Shown here: one piece after another, positions 8,791 through 23,125 of the stretch
How positions within the stretch are numbered: the first letter of the stretch is position 1
How the letters are laid out: each line of letters begins with the position of its first letter
Assembly (NCBI RefSeq): GCF_018070575.1
Contig: NZ_JAGPXN010000015.1
Span: 62,001 to 126,000 of the forward strand
Length of the DNA: 64,000 bases
Direction: 5' to 3'
Origin: Micromonospora sp. C31
GTDB taxonomy: Bacteria > Actinomycetota > Actinomycetes > Mycobacteriales > Micromonosporaceae
The notes under the pieces: model-generated
Databases searched by the model: none
What the model was told of the DNA's origin: nothing
Seen by the model: only the letters and a program-made list of their open reading frames with translations
Made by a program: the position numbers and the translations under genes

Positions 8791-10074
8791 TCAGTGCGCC
8801 GTCAGGGCCGCCGCCTCCGGTTCGAGACCGGCGAGCCGGGCCGGGCGCACCACGACGAGCAGGACCGCCGTCGCCGCCAGCATGCCGCCCGCCACGACGA
8901 CGGCCATGGCGACCGCGCCGGTGCCCAGCACGCCCACCAGGGGCGCGGCCAGCGCACCGACGCCGAACTGCACCGCGCCGAGCAGGGCGGAGGCCGTGCC
9001 GGCCGCCTCCCCGTGACGGGACAGGGCCAGGGCCGGCGCGTTCGGCATCGCGAGGCCCGCCGCCGCGAGCACCACCCACAGCGACACCAGCAGGCCGGGC
9101 AGCCCGCCGAACCCGGTCGCCGCGAATGCCAGCAGCGCCAGTCCGGCCACGCTGCCCATGCCCAGGGCCACGACGAGGATCCGCTGCGGCGAGTGGCGGC
9201 GCAGCAGCCGTACGTTGAACTGGGTCGCCGCGATCAGTCCGACGGCGCCCGCGCCGAAGGCCAGCCCGAACTGCTGCTCGTCCAGGCCGTACTGCTGTTG
9301 CAGGACGAACGACGACCCGGCCACGTACGCGAACAACGCCGCCATGGCCAGTCCGGCGACCAGGACCAGGCCCACGAACGTACGGTCACGCAGCAGCGCG
9401 CCGTACAGGGCCACCGTCGCGACCGCCCCGCCGCGCCGACGGCGGTCGGCCGGCAGCGTCTCGCGCAGGCCCAGCGCGGCGACCCCGACGAGCAGCACGC
9501 CGAAGGCGGCCAGCGCCAGGAACACCCCGCGCCAGTCCGTCCAGCGCAGCAGGCCGCTGCCGAGGGTCGGGGCGAGGATCGGCGCCGCCCCCATGACCAG
9601 CAGCAGCCTGGAGAGCAGCTTGGCGAAGGCCGCGCCGTCGAACAGGTCACGGACCACGGCCATCGCGACCACCGAGGCGGCGGCGACGCCGAGGCCCTGC
9701 ACCACCCGCAGCCCGCCGAGCACCGCGATGCTCGGCGCGACGACACAGAGCAGTGACGCCACGACGTACAGCGCGACGCCGGCGATCAGCGGCGCGCGCC
9801 GACCGACGGCGTCGGACAGCGGGCCGATCAGCAGCTGGCCGAGGGCGAGGCCGACCAGCGTGCCGGTGAGGGTCAGTTGGACCGCCGCCGACGTGGTCCG
9901 GAAGTCGGCGACGATCGCCGGAAACGCGGGCAGGTACATGTCGATGGTCAGCGGGCCCACCGCGGTCAGCGACCCGAGGACGAGGACGAGCCGCAGGCGT
10001 TGCCGGGGGCTCATCAGGTCACCCGGCGTCGTCCTGGCCGCCGGGGCCCCGGGGGCGTCGACGGCGGCGGTCAT
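8791..10074 (-). CDS. MFS transporter, Bcr/CflA (DHA1) drug-efflux type
   Basis: The 427-aa protein has twelve predicted hydrophobic segments and the DHA1 signatures: DMYLPAFP in the first helix region, GPLSDAVGRR in the loop 2-3 motif A, and RVVQGLG in helix 4. This places it with Bcr/CflA-type proton-driven multidrug exporters of the cytoplasmic membrane. ATG 10074 was taken as the start because GGAG lies upstream and the protein then begins just before the first helix. An upstream in-frame ATG at 10194 would add 40 unconserved residues. It is transcribed divergently from the acyl-CoA carboxylase gene. Confidence 0.85.
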   Translation of the reverse strand: MTAAVDAPGAPAARTTPGDLMSPRQRLRLVLVLGSLTAVGPLTIDMYLPAFPAIVADFRTTSAAVQLTLTGTLVGLALGQLLIGPLSDAVGRRAPLIAGVALYVVASLLCVVAPSIAVLGGLRVVQGLGVAAASVVAMAVVRDLFDGAAFAKLLSRLLLVMGAAPILAPTLGSGLLRWTDWRGVFLALAAFGVLLVGVAALGLRETLPADRRRRGGAVATVALYGALLRDRTFVGLVLVAGLAMAALFAYVAGSSFVLQQQYGLDEQQFGLAFGAGAVGLIAATQFNVRLLRRHSPQRILVVALGMGSVAGLALLAFAATGFGGLPGLLVSLWVVLAAAGLAMPNAPALALSRHGEAAGTASALLGAVQFGVGALAAPLVGVLGTGAVAMAVVVAGGMLAATAVLLVVVRPARLAGLEPEAAALTAH

Positions 10075-10497
10075 CGGGTCGTCTCCGGCCGGTCGTCGCG
10101 CGGCCGGCCCGAAAGCGGTGTAGGAGTCACACCTGGCTGCAAATCCGGATCCGATGATCTCATTCCCGGTCGGCGGCGAGGTAACGGAGTTCACAGCCGA
10201 CGGCGGCGGGGCGGCGGCCGGCCGACCCCAGCGGATCGCCCGTTCCGCGCGGCACTAGGGGTTGCGGACGCGTCCGGACGTGCGACGTCCCAGCAAGTGG
10301 AAGATCCTGCCACGCCTCAGGAACACGCCTCGATCGGAGCAAGCGTATTCGCTGCTCAGGACCCCTATGTCGCGACGCGCGCGGAGGGACACGGACCCCT
10401 GGGGTTCTGATCCCTGGATGCAAGGGTGGACACTGCCGAAGGTGCCGCGGCGTCGTGGCGTCGCGCATCATTGGTTTCTACAGGAGGGCCTGGTCGA
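10075..10497. other. Divergent promoter region between exporter and carboxylase
   Basis: The 423 bases hold no credible gene. Both flanking genes are read outward, so promoters for each should lie here. I could not pick a clear -10/-35 pair or a riboswitch fold. The ribosome binding site of the right-hand gene is CAGGAGGG at 10481-10488. Confidence 0.35.
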
Positions 10498-15957
<5,460 letters not shown>

Positions 15958-15963
15958 CGGGTT

Positions 15964-15998
15964 CACGCGCCACGGCGAGCTTCTCGCCGTGGCGCGTG
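15964..15998 (+). terminator. Perfect 15-bp hairpin after the carboxylase gene
   Basis: CACGCGCCACGGCGA (15964-15978) pairs perfectly with TCGCCGTGGCGCGTG (15984-15998) across a 5-base loop. It sits 6 bases after the carboxylase stop. There is no U tract, as is usual in high-GC actinomycetes. It also lies beyond the end of the leftward SLOG gene and could stop transcription from both sides. Confidence 0.8.
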
Positions 15999-16101
15999 CG
16001 GTCCGCCCGCACCGGCGGGTGCGGGCCGGCGAGCGACAGCGCAGCATCAGGATCAGCGGCCAGAAGTACTGGTTCCACGCCGAATCGAAAGATCTACAGA
16101 T

Positions 16102-16620
16102 TCAAGAGTCAGAGCCCGGGGGCGTCCGGCGGGCGCCGGCGGGCCAGAGGACCGTGGTCGGGATGCCGAGGCGCCGCGCGGCGTCGACGGTCCGGTCCGT
16201 CGACGCCGCGTGGCAGCCAGGTTCCCCGTCCCACACCGCCACGAGCCGTTGCACCCGTCGCACCAGTTCCCGGTTGGCGGCCACGTAGGCGGCGGTGTTC
16301 GAACGCTCGTGGCCGGTGTGCACGACCGTCGCCGCCCGGGCGAGCAACCCGTCGAAGGTCGCCCGGTTCTCCGGGCAGATCACGGCGGTCCGGTAGTCGA
16401 GGGCCGGGAGGATCACCTCGTACGTGCCGCCCAGCTCAAGGATCGCGCGCACGAAGAGCTGGTCCGCACCGGCCGCCAGGCAGGTGACGCCGCGCACCGG
16501 TCGGTCGCTGATCCGGCGCAACTCGACGTGCAGCGCGTCGGCGACGAGCAACTCGGTGTCGCGGGTCAGGTTGATGTGCCCGGTCACGCCGACGCGCACC
16601 GGTGCGGGATCAGCCGGCAT
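16102..16620 (-). CDS. SLOG-superfamily (YspA/TRPM-LSDAT-like) nucleotide-binding protein
   Basis: The 172-aa protein looks like a stand-alone SLOG Rossmannoid domain. It opens with VGVTGHINLT (the GxTGHxxL nucleotide-binding loop), continues with VTCLAAGADQLF, and has VILPALDY and late LVAVWDGEPGC strands. SLOG domains bind nucleotides or nucleotide-derived ligands and are common in prokaryotic conflict and signalling systems. Its ATG lies 11 bases inside the end of the upstream TrkA-N/RyR gene, so both are almost certainly co-translated. The function is inferred: a sensor or producer of a nucleotide signal for its membrane partner. Confidence 0.75.
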   Translation of the reverse strand: MPADPAPVRVGVTGHINLTRDTELLVADALHVELRRISDRPVRGVTCLAAGADQLFVRAILELGGTYEVILPALDYRTAVICPENRATFDGLLARAATVVHTGHERSNTAAYVAANRELVRRVQRLVAVWDGEPGCHAASTDRTVDAARRLGIPTTVLWPAGARRTPPGSDS

Positions 16621-18424
16621 CCCCCGGTCCTCCCCGCTGCACGGGCACCGCGGGTGCCAGCCGGATCAGTTCGAACCCGCTGTCGGACAGCACGTCCGGC
16701 AGCGCCCGGATCTCCGCGCGGTTCTGCTCCTGCACGTCGAGGGGCAGGTCGTCCCAGGGCCGCAAGGCGGGATGCCGCCGCCGGCCGTCGTCGCGGGGCT
16801 CGCCGTGCGTCCAGCCCTCCCCGCGCCGTTCCCGGCACCACCGTTCGTGTTCGAGGCGGGCCAGTTCCTCGATCCGGTCGTCGATGACCTGCCCGGCGGC
16901 GGCGTCGCTGGCGCCGCCGCGCCGGGGCGCCACGACGCAGCCGAGGTTCAACAGCTTCGCGGCGATGTCCTGGACGTGGGCCCGGTTGGCCCGCCGCAGC
17001 GACTCGGGCAGTCGCGACCAGTCCACCATCGCCGGCGCGTCGCCGGGGCCCACCCCGGCGCGCTGCTGGGCCAGCAGGTACCGCTCGTGGATCAGCCGGG
17101 CCAGCCGCTCGGTGAGGTCCTCGGCGATCAGCCGGGCATCGCAGGCGCGGGTCAGCACCGGGTAGAGGCGCAGCTTGCCGTGCACCTCGTCGAGCAGGTC
17201 GTGACGGGAGTCGCCGTGGAAGGCGGCGGCCAGCGCCGCCTGCTGGTAGACCGGTACGAAGACGGAACTCTCGGCGCACTGCCAGAGGGCCGGTGTGTCC
17301 AGCACGTACCGCAGGCCGCGGGTCTCGTCCGGTGCGCAGACGTAGATGCGGTCGTAGCGGTCGCCGTCGAGGTGGTCGAGCCCGACGAGGCCGTCGAGGT
17401 CCAGGTCGTACGCGGTGAGCTGGCAGGCCGTGGTCAGGAACGGGTAGCGGGACGCCGCGACGGCCAGTTCGGTGCCGGCGTCCGGGGCCACGAGGTCCAC
17501 CCGCAGGGGTGGCACGACGTCACCGGGTGGGGAGTCGGCCCGACGGGCCCGCCAGTGCCGAGCGGTCTCCACCAGGAGGGCTCGGCGGAAGGTGCCGGTG
17601 CCGGCGATGAGGACCCTGGTGGGGCGGCCGGTGGCGGGCGGCAACGGGTGGTGCCGCTGCAGCGCGCGGGCGGCGATGTCGTCGACGTGGAAGTAGTCCA
17701 GCCGCAGCCGGCTGGATCCGGCGGCGCCGAGTCGTCGGGCCTGCAGCGACAGGCACATCTCGGAGTCGTGGACCAGCACGTAGACCCGGGGTGGTCGCCG
17801 CTTGTCCTGCACGAGCCGGCTCGCGGTGTTGGCGATCGCGTGGTTGCGGTCGTCGTCCTCGCTGCAGGCGTAGATGGTGTGGGCGCGGGACAGGCCGGCG
17901 CCGCGCAACACCTGAGGGCTGGCCGGGTCCCCGATGACGCCGAGGTACCGGCGTAGGCGGTATTCCAGCGGCCCGAATGGTTCGGAGCGCACCACGACCA
18001 CGCGTTCGCCGTCGGCGAAGAGCCGGTCGGCGAGCATGTGTGCGAACGGGGAGTCGCCGCAGACCAGGACGTGACCACGGGCTCGCCGGGCCCGGAGGCG
18101 GCGGCTCTCGGCGGCCAGCAGCAGCCGGCTGGCCTCGGCCACGGCGAGGAGGGTGAACAGCGGGGCGGCGAACCGGGCGACCTGCAACTGCCACGGGTAG
18201 GGTCCGGCGTTCTGGAAGGGTTCGGCGCCGAAGACGAAGAGTTGCAGGTCGTAGTAGAGCACGTCGTACGGGTCGTGCGCGGTGTCCGGCCGGGCCTGGA
18301 GCAGGCGGTCGAAACCGATGTAGCCGAGGATGAAGGCGGCCAGCCCGATGACTGCGAACACGGCTCGAAGCCACCATACGACCAGGTGGCGCGAGGTGGC
18401 GACCGGGTCTGTCATGACGGTCAT
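16610..18424 (-). CDS. Membrane protein with TrkA-N (RCK-like) and C-terminal RyR domains
   Basis: The 604-aa protein begins with a membrane helix (about 15-38). A loop with LYYDLQLFVFG precedes a second hydrophobic helix (about 85-103). A TrkA-N Rossmann fold starts at about 118 (GHVLVCGDSPFAHMLADRL), and a second Rossmann-like unit follows at about 265 (TRVLIAGTGTF). At the C-terminus (about 480-590) is a RyR domain, with LARLEHERWCRERRGEGW, a PALRPWDDL segment and a following helix. The layout suggests ligand-gated ion flux or membrane perturbation controlled by a nucleotide. The start is uncertain (ATG 18424, ATG 18415 or GTG 18463); none has a strong ribosome binding site. It is the middle gene of the NACHT-RyR-SLOG set. 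Confidence 0.75.
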   Translation of the reverse strand: MTVMTDPVATSRHLVVWWLRAVFAVIGLAAFILGYIGFDRLLQARPDTAHDPYDVLYYDLQLFVFGAEPFQNAGPYPWQLQVARFAAPLFTLLAVAEASRLLLAAESRRLRARRARGHVLVCGDSPFAHMLADRLFADGERVVVVRSEPFGPLEYRLRRYLGVIGDPASPQVLRGAGLSRAHTIYACSEDDDRNHAIANTASRLVQDKRRPPRVYVLVHDSEMCLSLQARRLGAAGSSRLRLDYFHVDDIAARALQRHHPLPPATGRPTRVLIAGTGTFRRALLVETARHWRARRADSPPGDVVPPLRVDLVAPDAGTELAVAASRYPFLTTACQLTAYDLDLDGLVGLDHLDGDRYDRIYVCAPDETRGLRYVLDTPALWQCAESSVFVPVYQQAALAAAFHGDSRHDLLDEVHGKLRLYPVLTRACDARLIAEDLTERLARLIHERYLLAQQRAGVGPGDAPAMVDWSRLPESLRRANRAHVQDIAAKLLNLGCVVAPRRGGASDAAAGQVIDDRIEELARLEHERWCRERRGEGWTHGEPRDDGRRRHPALRPWDDLPLDVQEQNRAEIRALPDVLSDSGFELIRLAPAVPVQRGGPGDAG

Positions 18425-18554
18425 CGTATTTGACCAGGTCGATCGGAACGGGGCTCGGCGCACGCCCGCCCGCGCGTCACCGGCTCGGGTGGACCGGCGG
18501 TCGGTGCCCCGTCCGGCTCGGTGCGCGCGGCGGCGACGGCACCGCCGGTCCGGG

Positions 18555-18640
18555 CAGCCGGTCGGGCCCGGTCACGGGAAGTCGTCGAGCCCGGGTCAGT
18601 CGTCGGGCCCGGGTCACGGGAAGTCGTCGGGCCTGGTGTC
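18555..18640. repeat. Tandem repeat covering the 3' end of the NACHT gene
   Basis: A roughly 42-base unit, containing TCACGGGAAGTCGTCG, occurs twice in tandem (from 18555 and from 18597) with few differences. The second copy includes the last codons and stop of the NACHT gene. Read on the minus strand, the DDFP-stop end of the gene is followed by echoes of itself. It is a small local tandem duplication and may have altered the original stop. Confidence 0.65.
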
Positions 18641-21600
18641 GGGCAGGGCCGCCAGCAGTTGCCCGGCCAGCCGCCGTACGCTGCCGTCGTCCTCCTGGCG
18701 GGCGAGCCGCACGAGCACGGCCCGGGTCCGGGTGTCCCGGGAGTAGTGCCGGGTCAACCCGAGCAGCGCGGTGCGGCGGATCTCCCAGTCGTCGTCGTCG
18801 GCCAGCCGCAGCAGCAGCTCCCGCACCCCCGCCCGGTCGGCCAGCGTGGCTCCCAGTTGTTCCACGGCCCGGCGCCGGACCTCGAGGTCCGGGTCGTCGC
18901 GGACCAGGCCCACCAGCAGCACCCGGACCTCCGGGTCGGCTCCGAAGTGCGCGCCGAGCGCGGCGGCGATGCGGGCGCGGATCGCCGGGTCCTGGTCGGC
19001 CAGGCGGCGCAGGAGCCGCAGTGTCACCGCCATGGACGCCGAGCCCTGCTCGGCCAGGCAGCACACCGCCGCGTCGAACACGGCGGGGTCGGTGTCCGAC
19101 TCGACACACTCCAGCAGCACGTCGGTCACCACGTCGGGCGTCCCGTACGCGCAGAGGGCCTGCACGGCGGCCAGCCGGATGCCGACGTAGCTGTCTCGGC
19201 GGGCCCGCCGGCACAGCGTCTCCATCAGGGCGTCGGACTCCCCGTGCCGGGCGAGCGCCTGGGCGGCCGCGCGCAGCACGTTCGGGTCGGGATCCCGGCT
19301 GACCTGCTCGGCCAGGCACTTGAGCACCTCGGGGTCCGGCTGGTCGGCGAGGCGGGTCAGGCGGAGGGTGACCCGTAATCGGACGATCGCGTCCCGCTCC
19401 TGGGCGGCGCGGCTGATGAGCAGATCGCGAGTCGCCTGGTCGAGCAGCGGCCGGCCGGTGAGCAGGTCGACCGCGGCGAGCCGGACGCTCGCGGTCGCGT
19501 CGCGGTGTGCCTTCTCCAGCAGCAGTTCCCCGGTGCGGTGGTCCGGGAACGCCTCGGCCAGCGCGCGTACCGCGGCGAGGCGCACCGTCGCGTCCTCGTC
19601 GGCGCGGGCCGCGTTCGCCACCACCGTCCACCCGGTGTCGTCGGCACGGTCCCGGTCGATCAGGGCGGTCACCGCGGCGGCACGCACGGAGGCTTCCTCG
19701 TCCTGCTCGATCTGGTCGACCAGCCGGGCCCGGCAGCGCCCCTGCGGGTCAGGCGCGAGCGCCAGCCGCTGCACGGCGACCGCGCGGAGCCGGGCGGACG
19801 GGTCCGAGCGGGCCAGTTTCAGCAGCAGTTCGGTGCTGTCCGGGCTCGGCCGCCCCGGCAGCAGTTCGGTCACCACGCAGCGCCGCACCTCGTCCGGGGA
19901 GTCCCCGGTCAGTCGCTGCAGCGCCCGGGTGCGGGCGGTCCCGGCGTGCTCCGGCAGCGCCAGCAGCCCCTGTAGTGCGCGCTGCACCACGCCGGGGTCG
20001 GTGTCGTTGGCCAGCAGACGCTGCAGTGTCCCGGGGGCGTCCGGCAGGTCGGCGCAGCGCGTGGTGAGCACTGCGGTGGCGGCCCGCCGCACCGCGGTGG
20101 CGGAATCCTCGGTGGCCCTCGCCAGCACCTGGCGGACGTCCCCGGACAGCTCGCCGCGGCCGCCGAGGGACTGCACGGCCAGCGCGCGCACCGCGGGATC
20201 GGGTGAGCGGGCCAGGTCGCGCAGCACGTCGACGTGGTCGCGATCGGTGCCGAAGTGCGCGACCAGAGCCCGTACGGCCGCCTGCCGGACCGTGGTGGAG
20301 ACCTCGGCCTGCGCCTCGGCGAGCAGGAGGTCCCGGCACCGGCGGCGGCTGGGGCTGGTGGTGTCCAGCCGGCCGGCGGTCTCGGCCAGCCCCGCCACCA
20401 GCGTGAGGTGGGCCTGCCGCTCGCGGCCCTGCCCGAGTTCCTGGACCAGCAGTTCCTCCAGCCGTTCCTCGGCGGTGGAGAGCACCGCGGCGACCCGGGT
20501 GGCGAACGCGGAGCCGGAGCGCCAACTGGTGCGCACCCCGCGGCGGCGGTACCAGTGCAGGAAGGCCTGCCGGCCGGGCCAGCTCGACCCGAGCGCCCGG
20601 ATCGAGGGCAGCAGCTCCTGCTCGGTGAGCTCCACGAGGTTGGGGTCGTCGGCGGAGATGCCGTGTTCGACCAGCCGCACGACCTGGCACAGCACCGCGT
20701 CGCCCGCACCGGCCAGTTCGGTTGGCTGCGGTGCCTCCGCCACGCACTGCGCGGCCAGCACCAGGTTCCACGGCGGGCCGGTCAGGTTCAGCGGCGGCCA
20801 GGGCTGGTCGACCCCGGTGGCGAGCAGGACGACCAGGTCGTTGGCGGTCTGGGCGGGTAGGGCGCTGGCGACCAGCCGGAGCACCTCACGCCAGGACGGG
20901 TCGGCCCAGTGCTCGCGGAACAGCGCGCGCAGTCGGTCGAGACCCCAGGCGTCCGGATCGTGCTTGAACCTGTCCACGATCTCCTCGGCGCAGAAGAACT
21001 CCAGGAACGTGCGGTGCACGAACCCGAACAGTCGCAGTCCGTACCGTTCCAGGATGAAGCTTCGCTGGCGCAATTTGTCGATCATCGAGTAGGCCATGGC
21101 GAGTGCCCGCTCGTTCTCGAAACCGTAGAACGCGACGAGGTGGTCCCGGAAGATGCGCGCCAGTTCGTCGGGTTCGATGTAGTTTCCGGCCGGGCCGGAC
21201 TCCCGGAACTGCATCCAGTACGCCAGGTGGCGCACCAACCGGCGCTTCGCCTGCAGGTCCAGCAGCGGCACGTCGCCGTGGCTCTCCCGCAACTGCTTGG
21301 TGACGTCCCACTCGGAGATCAGCACGTCGGTGACGTGCGCGTAGAGCCGGTGCCGGTTGCGGGGCAGCGGGTGGCCCCGCACGACGATCGCCATGAGCAT
21401 CAGCAGCAGGGGGTTGCCGGCGATCTCGTGCATTGCCCGTGACCTGCGCACCACGTCGAGAATCTGTCGACGCTGCCGGTCCGCTTCCGCCGCCGGTGCG
21501 GGCATGACGTAGCGGTACCAGTTGCCGAGGAAGCGGGCGATCCGCTCGTCGTCGAGATCCTCCAGCGTGAAGTGGTCGAAGCCGGCGTTGGCGAAGGTGT

Positions 21601-22825
21601 GCCGCAGGTATCCGGCCGCCCGCGAGGTGACCAGCGTCCGCACCCCCGGGTACTCGCCGGCGAAGGTGGCGATCTGTGCGGCCACCTCCTCCCGCTGTGC
21701 GGGGTCGAACATCTCGTCCAGGCCGTCGAACAGGAAGAGCGCCTGGCCGCCCTGACGCAGATACGCCTCCAGCAGGTTCTGCTCGATTCCGGCCAGTCCC
21801 TGCTGGTGGCGGTGGCCCACGTAGTCCAGCAGGCCGTCGCACCGCCCGTCGCCGCAGTGTGCCGCGTAGGAGCGCAGCTCGATCAGGACGGGGAGGTGGC
21901 GGTCCAGCGCCGCCAGCCGAGGCTCGGCACACACCCCGGCCAGCGCCAGCGCCAGGTACTGCGCGGCCGCCGACTTGCCGGAGCCGGGGTCGCCCAGCAG
22001 CACGATCGCTCGCCGGCCCGGATCGCTCACCACGTCGAACAGGGCCAGCGCGTCCTTGGCCGCGTACTCTTCCCAGAGCCGTTCCACCTCCTCCGGGTCG
22101 ACCACCCCGGGCAGCCCGCCGTCGTCGTCGGCCGTGGAGCTGGCCCAGCGCCACCAGGCCAGCGGCATCTCCGGGCGGGTGTCCTCGTGCACGCGGGGCT
22201 CCACGAACATCTTCGGTAACCCGAGCGTCAGATATCCGATGGTGGGGCGCGGGGAGACCGCGTCCAGCGCGACGGCCTGGTACCTCAGGGCCAACTGCTT
22301 GTGGTACTGGCTGCGCACGGACTCCGGCAGGGGGGTGTCCGGGTCGGCGAGCTCACGCGCCGGCGATCGGCCGCTGCGTACCTCGGCCAGTGCCATGGTC
22401 ACCTTGGCGGAGAGGTCGTCCACCCCAGAGAAGAAGGCACAGAGGTGGCGCTCCTTGAGCTCCCGGCGCAACGCGACGATCTGCTGCCAGTCGGCGTCCC
22501 GGTCGATCATGTCGACCGGCCAGGGTGTCTCCTCGGCGAGCAGGAATATCAGGCAGGGCTTTCCGGCCGCGAGCGCCTCCCGGTACTCCAGTTCCGTGAT
22601 GGACGACTCCTGGCCGGGCGGCCGGAACCCGTAGCGCCAGGCGAACAGGCCCACGTAGAGGTCGCACCGGCGCACGTCGTCCAGGCAACGTTCCAACGGC
22701 GGCCGGACGTCGGCCCCGTACGCCTCCATGGCCACGTCCTCGATCTCCAGGCGACGCGCCACGACGTGCACGGCAGCGCGATATTCCAGCAGATCCTTTT
22801 GGGTGGCCGAAATGTAGACCTTCAT
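18614..22825 (-). CDS. NLR-like protein: DUF4062, NACHT NTPase and HEAT-repeat array
   Basis: The 1403-aa protein has a STAND/NLR layout. Residues 1-100 form a DUF4062 domain (MKVYISATQKDLLEYR, LYVGLFAWRYG), a TIR/SLOG-like effector or signalling fold. The NACHT NTPase spans about 275-600, with the P-loop GDPGSGKS (Lys at about 283), Walker B FLFDGLDEM at about 363 and a LVTSRAAGY sensor motif. From about 800 to the end are many HEAT-type repeats (RxAAVxALxxxG units), the presumed ligand sensor. Bacterial NACHT proteins of this shape act in anti-phage immunity. ATG 22825 was chosen from TGGAG upstream; a TTG at 22834 is possible. Two same-strand partners (TrkA-N/RyR and SLOG) follow. Confidence 0.85.
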   Translation of the reverse strand: MKVYISATQKDLLEYRAAVHVVARRLEIEDVAMEAYGADVRPPLERCLDDVRRCDLYVGLFAWRYGFRPPGQESSITELEYREALAAGKPCLIFLLAEETPWPVDMIDRDADWQQIVALRRELKERHLCAFFSGVDDLSAKVTMALAEVRSGRSPARELADPDTPLPESVRSQYHKQLALRYQAVALDAVSPRPTIGYLTLGLPKMFVEPRVHEDTRPEMPLAWWRWASSTADDDGGLPGVVDPEEVERLWEEYAAKDALALFDVVSDPGRRAIVLLGDPGSGKSAAAQYLALALAGVCAEPRLAALDRHLPVLIELRSYAAHCGDGRCDGLLDYVGHRHQQGLAGIEQNLLEAYLRQGGQALFLFDGLDEMFDPAQREEVAAQIATFAGEYPGVRTLVTSRAAGYLRHTFANAGFDHFTLEDLDDERIARFLGNWYRYVMPAPAAEADRQRRQILDVVRRSRAMHEIAGNPLLLMLMAIVVRGHPLPRNRHRLYAHVTDVLISEWDVTKQLRESHGDVPLLDLQAKRRLVRHLAYWMQFRESGPAGNYIEPDELARIFRDHLVAFYGFENERALAMAYSMIDKLRQRSFILERYGLRLFGFVHRTFLEFFCAEEIVDRFKHDPDAWGLDRLRALFREHWADPSWREVLRLVASALPAQTANDLVVLLATGVDQPWPPLNLTGPPWNLVLAAQCVAEAPQPTELAGAGDAVLCQVVRLVEHGISADDPNLVELTEQELLPSIRALGSSWPGRQAFLHWYRRRGVRTSWRSGSAFATRVAAVLSTAEERLEELLVQELGQGRERQAHLTLVAGLAETAGRLDTTSPSRRRCRDLLLAEAQAEVSTTVRQAAVRALVAHFGTDRDHVDVLRDLARSPDPAVRALAVQSLGGRGELSGDVRQVLARATEDSATAVRRAATAVLTTRCADLPDAPGTLQRLLANDTDPGVVQRALQGLLALPEHAGTARTRALQRLTGDSPDEVRRCVVTELLPGRPSPDSTELLLKLARSDPSARLRAVAVQRLALAPDPQGRCRARLVDQIEQDEEASVRAAAVTALIDRDRADDTGWTVVANAARADEDATVRLAAVRALAEAFPDHRTGELLLEKAHRDATASVRLAAVDLLTGRPLLDQATRDLLISRAAQERDAIVRLRVTLRLTRLADQPDPEVLKCLAEQVSRDPDPNVLRAAAQALARHGESDALMETLCRRARRDSYVGIRLAAVQALCAYGTPDVVTDVLLECVESDTDPAVFDAAVCCLAEQGSASMAVTLRLLRRLADQDPAIRARIAAALGAHFGADPEVRVLLVGLVRDDPDLEVRRRAVEQLGATLADRAGVRELLLRLADDDDWEIRRTALLGLTRHYSRDTRTRAVLVRLARQEDDGSVRRLAGQLLAALPDTRPDDFP

Positions 22826-23125
22826 CAACGGCAAACTCCAGGGGGTGGGCTGGCGACCGCATCAATGAAAATATCAGTTGCCGGCACGCCCATCCGACCC
22901 GCGAACATCGCAACCTCCGCCCACGAATGGGAATCCCGTCAACGGTCGGCCTATGATGACCGCAGGACGGAAACGGATCCGGCAAGCCGCATTCCGGCTC
23001 TCACGAGGAGTTCGGTAATCCCACCCGGATCCGTGTCGGTGCAGGTCACGGCGGCGTACGTCAATCACCATGGACCGCGTTCCGCGGGGCGACCGCGGAC
23101 CGGTGCCTGCGATGCGGAGGAAGCC
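22826..23125. other. Divergent promoter region, NACHT gene and SCO2521-like gene
   Basis: The 300 bases between outward-reading genes include an AT-richer stretch (about 22860-22880) upstream of the NACHT gene. A ribosome binding site, GGAGG, sits at 23116-23120 for the right-hand gene. I see no further gene or inverted repeat. Confidence 0.35.
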
